From Roseiarcus sp043784465 (GTDB taxonomy: Bacteria > Pseudomonadota > Alphaproteobacteria > Rhizobiales > Beijerinckiaceae): a DNA stretch of 16,806 nucleotides. The stretch lies in contig JAYVYJ010000165.1 in NCBI GenBank assembly GCA_043784465.1, forward strand, positions 1-16,806, in the 5' to 3' direction. The notes beneath the pieces were generated by a model that worked only from the letters and a program-made list of their open reading frames with translations, had not been told where the DNA came from and searched no databases. The position numbers and the translations under genes are program-made. This document shows, piece by piece, positions 13,775-16,806 of this stretch (within the stretch, counting starts at the first letter, position 1; every line of letters starts with the position of its first letter).

Positions 13775-14838
13775 CTTGCGTCCTCTTCGCGCAGCACCAC
13801 CGCCTCCTCCGCCGGGAAGCCGACGCAGATCGCCGCGTCGGGCGTGAGGTCGCTCGCGACTGCGTCGCGGCCTAGCGACATGGTGAGCGTGCGTCCGTCG
13901 GCGGCGGTCAAGGCCACGTGCGTCAGATGGCCCTCGAACGCGGTGGAGACGACGCGCGCGATCAATCCTTGAGCGGCGGGGCGCAGCCGTTCGGGGCGCA
14001 CGAACAAGGTCGCCGCTTCGCCCTGCACCAGCCCCGCCCCGTCGCGGCCGCGCAGCACGCCCAGCGGCGTATCGATTTCGGCGAAACCGTCGGCGACCTT
14101 CGACACGCGGCCGGAGACGCCGTTGTTCTCGCCAACGAACGAGGCGACGAAGGGGGTCGCGGGGCGGTCGTAGATCGTGGGGCCGTCGCCGATCTGCTCG
14201 ACGATCCCGTGGTTCATCACCGCGACGCGGTCGGACATGGTGAGCGCCTCGCCCTGATCGTGGGTGATGTAGACGAAGGTCACGCCGACGCGGCGCTGGA
14301 TGGCGCGAAGCTCCGCGCGCATGAGCTGGCGCAGCCGCAGGTCCAGCGCGGACAGCGGCTCGTCGAGCAGGAGCACCTGAGGCTCGACCGCCAGCGCGCG
14401 GGCGATGGCGACGCGCTGCTTTTGGCCGCCCGAGAGTTCGGAGATTTTCTTGGCGCCGATGCCGGGCAGGGCGACCAGCTTTAACAGGTCCTCGGCCTTG
14501 CTGCGCCGCTCGCGTGCGCCGATTCCGCGCACGCGCAGACCATAAGCGATGTTGTCCGCCACGCTCATCAGCGGGAACAGCGCGAGGTTCTGGAAGATCA
14601 GCGCGGTCGGGCGCTGGTTGGGGCCGACGCCCGCCATATCGCGCCCGCCGATCCGAACAGTTCCCGAAGTCGGCGTTTGGAAGCCGGAAAGCGTGCGCAG
14701 GATCGTCGTCTTGCCGCAACCCGAGGGGCCGAGGATGGAGAAGAACTCGCCGCCGTTGATTTTGAAGGAAACATCGCGCACGGCGGTGAAGTCGCCGAAA
14801 CGGATGGTGACGTTCATCAGATCTATGTCGGCGCTCAT
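13771..14838 (-). CDS. Polyamine-type ABC transporter ATPase (PotA-like)
   Basis: This 355-residue ATPase has Walker A GPSGCGKTT (37-45), Q-loop IFQNLALFP (Gln83), signature LSGGQKQR (135-142), Walker B VLLLDEP (155-161) and H-loop THD (His193), all intact. From about 240 there is a TOBE-type regulatory domain (ASFVGENNGVSGRVS, TLFVRPERLRP). This matches the PotA/FbpC class of importer ATPases. I chose the ATG at 14838 (MSADIDLMNVTIRFGDFTAV). The in-frame ATGs at 14895-14887 would add a tail that begins just inside the repeat at 14907 and has no conserved residues. The ribosome site before 14838 is weak. It sits after the binding-protein gene across a 219-base gap filled by that repeat. Confidence 0.94.
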   Translation of the reverse strand: MSADIDLMNVTIRFGDFTAVRDVSFKINGGEFFSILGPSGCGKTTILRTLSGFQTPTSGTVRIGGRDMAGVGPNQRPTALIFQNLALFPLMSVADNIAYGLRVRGIGARERRSKAEDLLKLVALPGIGAKKISELSGGQKQRVAIARALAVEPQVLLLDEPLSALDLRLRQLMRAELRAIQRRVGVTFVYITHDQGEALTMSDRVAVMNHGIVEQIGDGPTIYDRPATPFVASFVGENNGVSGRVSKVADGFAEIDTPLGVLRGRDGAGLVQGEAATLFVRPERLRPAAQGLIARVVSTAFEGHLTHVALTAADGRTLTMSLGRDAVASDLTPDAAICVGFPAEEAVVLREEDAR

Positions 14839-14906
14839 TGGATACCGCTGGAGAACAAGCGCGTTTGGGGAGGCAGGCGGGGCGCCCATCATCACGCACG
14901 GCCGTC

Positions 14907-15032
14907 ATGGCCGGGCTTGTCCCAGCCATCCACGCCGTTCCGCCTCAACGAAGGGGGGGCGAAATCAACTGTGGACGCCTCGCGAACGCAAAACCTTGGC
15001 GCCGCGTGGATGGCCGGGACAAGCCCGGCCAT
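14907..15032. repeat. Large imperfect palindrome (29-bp arms, 68-bp spacer) inside the transporter operon
   Basis: The left arm (14907-14935, ATGGCCGGGCTTGTCCCAGC then CATCCACGC) and the right arm (15004-15032) are reverse complements at 28 of 29 positions. The sequence type is a dispersed palindromic repeat familiar from Hyphomicrobiales genomes. As RNA it would fold into a very stable hairpin between the binding-protein and ATPase coding regions. There it could protect the upstream mRNA and lower expression of the membrane genes, as REP elements do in other transporter operons. That role is inference. Confidence 0.88.
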
Positions 15033-15057
15033 ATTGAACTCGCCGCGCCTATAGGCC

Positions 15058-16197
15058 TTACGCCGCCTTGAACTTCTCCGCATATTGCGTGCGAAGGTCC
15101 GCGAACCACGTCGGCTCGATGGGGCGCCACCACATCTTGTCGATGGAGGGACCCGGGTAGGCCTGTGTAAAGATGCCGCGCGCCTTGTCGGACAAAAGCT
15201 TTTCCGCTCCGGCGCCCGACGGGTTGTAACCTGAGTTTTCAGCCGCAAGCGCCGAAGCTTCCGGCGTGTGGGTGAACTTCAGCCATTCGTAGGCCTGTTC
15301 GAGGTTCTTGGCGCCCTTGACGAGCGAGAAGCCGTCGACCCAGCCGATCGCGCCTTCCTTGGGCGCCTGATAGGAGATCGGCTCGCCGGCCTTCTTCATC
15401 GAAATCGCCGGGCCGTCCCATGTCTGGCCGATCACGACGCCGTTGGTCTTGAAGCCCGACTTGGTGTTGTCGGCCGAATCCCAGAACTGCTTGATCCACG
15501 GCTTGTGCGCGACGGCGACCTTGATGAGTTCGTCGTAGATTTTCTTCATCGACGCTTCGTCCTTATAGGCGTCGAGCATGCGGTTGCTCGGCACCTTGCC
15601 GGAGCCGTCGAGCCAGAGGCCGATGCCCAGCAGCAGGGAATGGGGGCGGCCCTGCACCTTGCCCTTGAACTCGTCGCTCCACAGGGTGCCGAACGAAAGC
15701 TCGGCGGGGTCGATCTTGGCGAGGTCATTGCGCCACGAGATCGCCTCGGTGCCCCAGACGTGCGGCACATGGTAGAGCTTGCCGTCCCACGTCCAGTTCT
15801 TCGTCGAGGCCGCGAGCAGGCCCGGCACGATGACGCCGGTGGGATCGAACTTCTTGATGTCGATCGGCTGGAGGACGTCGATGTCCTTGAACTGCAATGC
15901 GCGGTCATGCGTCGGCTGGCAGACGTCGAACCCTTCGCCGCCCGTGGCTTGCAGCTTGTTGATCTGCTCCTCGTTCTGGCTGAACGGGGTGGAATTGACC
16001 TTGATGCCGGTCGCCTTCTCGAAATTGGGGATTAGCGGATTGGGCAGTTCGTCGTCCCAGTTGATGATGCTGAGCGAGCCCGAGGACGAACGAGCATTGG
16101 AGACCAGCGCCGGCATGGCCACAGCCGCCGCCGCGCCCTTGAGCATCGCGCGGCGGGAGAATTGCGAAACGAAAAGACTGTGCGTCGAACGAAACAT
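15058..16197 (-). CDS. Polyamine-type ABC transporter substrate-binding protein, Tat-exported
   Basis: This 379-residue periplasmic binding protein of the PotD/PotF family has a twin-arginine signal (SRRAMLKGAAAAVAMPALV, residues about 14-32), so it is exported folded. The mature part begins SLSIINWDDELPNPLIPNFE and continues with typical FEKATGIKVNSTPF, YHVPHVWGTEAISWRNDL, IKQFWDSADNTKSGF, VIGQTWDGPA and FSLVKGAKNLEQAYEWLKF. I chose the ATG at 16197: the frame is open to 16287, but those 30 residues would bury the Tat signal. It is the first gene of the importer operon (binding protein, ATPase, two permeases). The solute is not determined: the family binds polyamines and various other small molecules. 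Confidence 0.92.
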   Translation of the reverse strand: MFRSTHSLFVSQFSRRAMLKGAAAAVAMPALVSNARSSSGSLSIINWDDELPNPLIPNFEKATGIKVNSTPFSQNEEQINKLQATGGEGFDVCQPTHDRALQFKDIDVLQPIDIKKFDPTGVIVPGLLAASTKNWTWDGKLYHVPHVWGTEAISWRNDLAKIDPAELSFGTLWSDEFKGKVQGRPHSLLLGIGLWLDGSGKVPSNRMLDAYKDEASMKKIYDELIKVAVAHKPWIKQFWDSADNTKSGFKTNGVVIGQTWDGPAISMKKAGEPISYQAPKEGAIGWVDGFSLVKGAKNLEQAYEWLKFTHTPEASALAAENSGYNPSGAGAEKLLSDKARGIFTQAYPGPSIDKMWWRPIEPTWFADLRTQYAEKFKAA

Positions 16198-16533
16198 TGG
16201 CGCCCCACTTCCGGCCGCGCGCACTCTCGCCCGGACGGGCGGGCGCGGAACCGTAGCTTCAAGTTTGCACAGGACATTGCGGCGCACAATCCTGTGAGCG
16301 GCGACTTTCGGGGATCTGCGGCGGATTTTTTTCTATGGAAATCGGGGAATAAACCTTCGGTTGTCATAAATGCGTTGTGCCGCCAGTTCGCGCGGGCTTG
16401 ATCTATCGTCGCCTGGAAATCGAAGTAAAATTACTCTAGTACTGTGTGTTACTCTTTGGCGGAGAAATTGTGGACTTGCAAAATGATCGCGTTCCCGGCG
16501 TCTCGAACCCGCGAGGAGCGAAGGAGAAAGGTC
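16198..16533. other. Divergent promoter region between the transporter operon and the SeqA-like gene
   Basis: About 335 bases with lower GC from 16320 onward (TTTTTTTCTATGG, GTAAAATTACTC). It must hold the promoter of the importer operon (minus) and that of the small gene at 16534 (plus). The plus frame of the latter is open from 16444 but has no ribosome site there. No specific operator or riboswitch was recognised. Confidence 0.5.
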
Positions 16534-16737
16534 ATGGAGAGAATTGAAATTGATAGGGACATTCACAAGATGATCGAAACGGAGCGCCGAGGTTTCGATG
16601 AACCGCCCCACGTCGCGCTACGTCGTCTGTTGAAACTTCCTCCGTCATCGCCGACGACGCCTGTCACTGCCGTTAGAAATGGTTTGCCGTGGACAGAGGA
16701 AGGAGTGATACCAATCCTCACTGATCAAAACGCATAG
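16534..16737 (+). CDS. Short SeqA-N-like protein, probably truncated by an insertion element
   Basis: This 67-residue protein opens with MERIEIDRDIHKMIETERRG then FDEPPHVALRRLLKLPP. That closely resembles the SeqA N-terminal ribbon-helix dimerisation module (ME/KxIEVDxxLYxxI...SASDILRRMLKF). In alphaproteobacteria such modules often precede a RAMA domain joined by a W-x-x-x-G-V-x-L-P-H-G-T linker. Here NGLPWTEEGVI is still present, but the sequence then turns into PILTDQNA and stops, exactly where the end of the IS630-like element begins. I infer an originally longer DNA-modification-related protein cut by the insertion. The start is fixed by AAGGAGAAAGG before the ATG; the frame is open 90 bases upstream without a ribosome site. 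The remaining module could still dimerise, but without the RAMA part its function is doubtful. Confidence 0.65.
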   Translation: MERIEIDRDIHKMIETERRGFDEPPHVALRRLLKLPPSSPTTPVTAVRNGLPWTEEGVIPILTDQNA

Positions 16738-16806
16738 TCCCATTCTCGCAGACCGATGGACATGATGCGCCAAGGTTGGTCGATGAGGCGGTTCCATGCC
16801 CAGCAA
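16725..16806 (-). mobile_element. C-terminal end of an IS630-family transposase (partial, runs off the right edge)
   Basis: On the minus strand the last 27 codons read CWAWNRLIDQPWRIMSIGLR then EWDYAF and a TGA stop (16727-16725). This resembles the C-terminus of IS630-type transposases (WNxLIxxPxRIxSIGxRxW). The frame continues past the window edge. The element's end should lie about 15-25 bases beyond the stop, near 16700-16712, where a TA (16709-16710) could be the IS630 target dinucleotide. The family call rests on a short stretch and is moderate. Confidence 0.6.

Noticed and set aside
16444..16533. 30-residue N-terminal extension of the SeqA-like protein
   Set aside because: No ribosome site at 16444, and a strong AAGGAGAAAGG precedes the internal ATG at 16534, where family similarity begins.

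Overview
The window reads as chromosomal DNA of a high-GC methylotrophic alphaproteobacterium, most likely Hyphomicrobiales (Methylocystis/Methylosinus/Beijerinckiaceae-like). The evidence is trcR (DUF1013, restricted to Alphaproteobacteria), an MfnB-FolB fusion belonging to the methanofuran/tetrahydromethanopterin C1 pathway, remnants of PQQ-alcohol-dehydrogenase accessory genes, a plcP-agt lipid-remodelling pair, and palindromic repeats of the CATGGCCGGGCTTGTCCC type common in that order. The species itself is an inference.

Layout. 1-1100: a frameshift-riddled IS3-family transposase (minus). 1344-1592: a tiny exported, very methionine-rich protein in AT-richer DNA. 1714-3666 (minus): a PAS-PAS hybrid histidine kinase without a neighbouring partner. 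3667-4400: a non-coding stretch with several stem-loops, ending in three copies of a 35-bp tandem repeat. 4409-5539 (minus): the MfnB-FolB fusion. 5623-6218 (plus): a frameshifted exported-protein pseudogene. 6317-7500 (minus): an intact 'CXXCW' rhodanese-like PQQ accessory gene preceded by a chimeric pseudogene that joins the start of a methanol-metabolism cytochrome c to the end of a quinoprotein-associated binding protein. 7899-9180 (plus): a Rid-family protein and trcR.

9184-16197 is a run of minus-strand genes. It holds agt and plcP (overlapping ATGA), an MltB-like lytic transglycosylase, and a polyamine-type ABC importer with binding protein, ATPase and two permeases. The last three importer genes are coupled by 4-base overlaps. 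A large 29-bp-arm inverted repeat separates the binding protein gene from the ATPase gene. 16534-16737 encodes a short SeqA-N-like protein that appears cut off by an IS630-family element running off the right edge.

Functionally there are three themes: C1/methanol metabolism in partial decay, phosphorus-stress membrane remodelling, and ordinary housekeeping (cell cycle, cell wall, uptake). No CRISPR array, phage module or obvious new multi-gene system is visible. The most interesting points are the MfnB lacking its conserved first active-site lysine, the deletion-fusion pseudogene of PQQ accessory genes, the Met-rich exported peptide, the 35-bp repeats, and the truncated SeqA-like gene. Several frames were translated by hand from the sequence; family assignments come from recognition of motifs, not from database searches.
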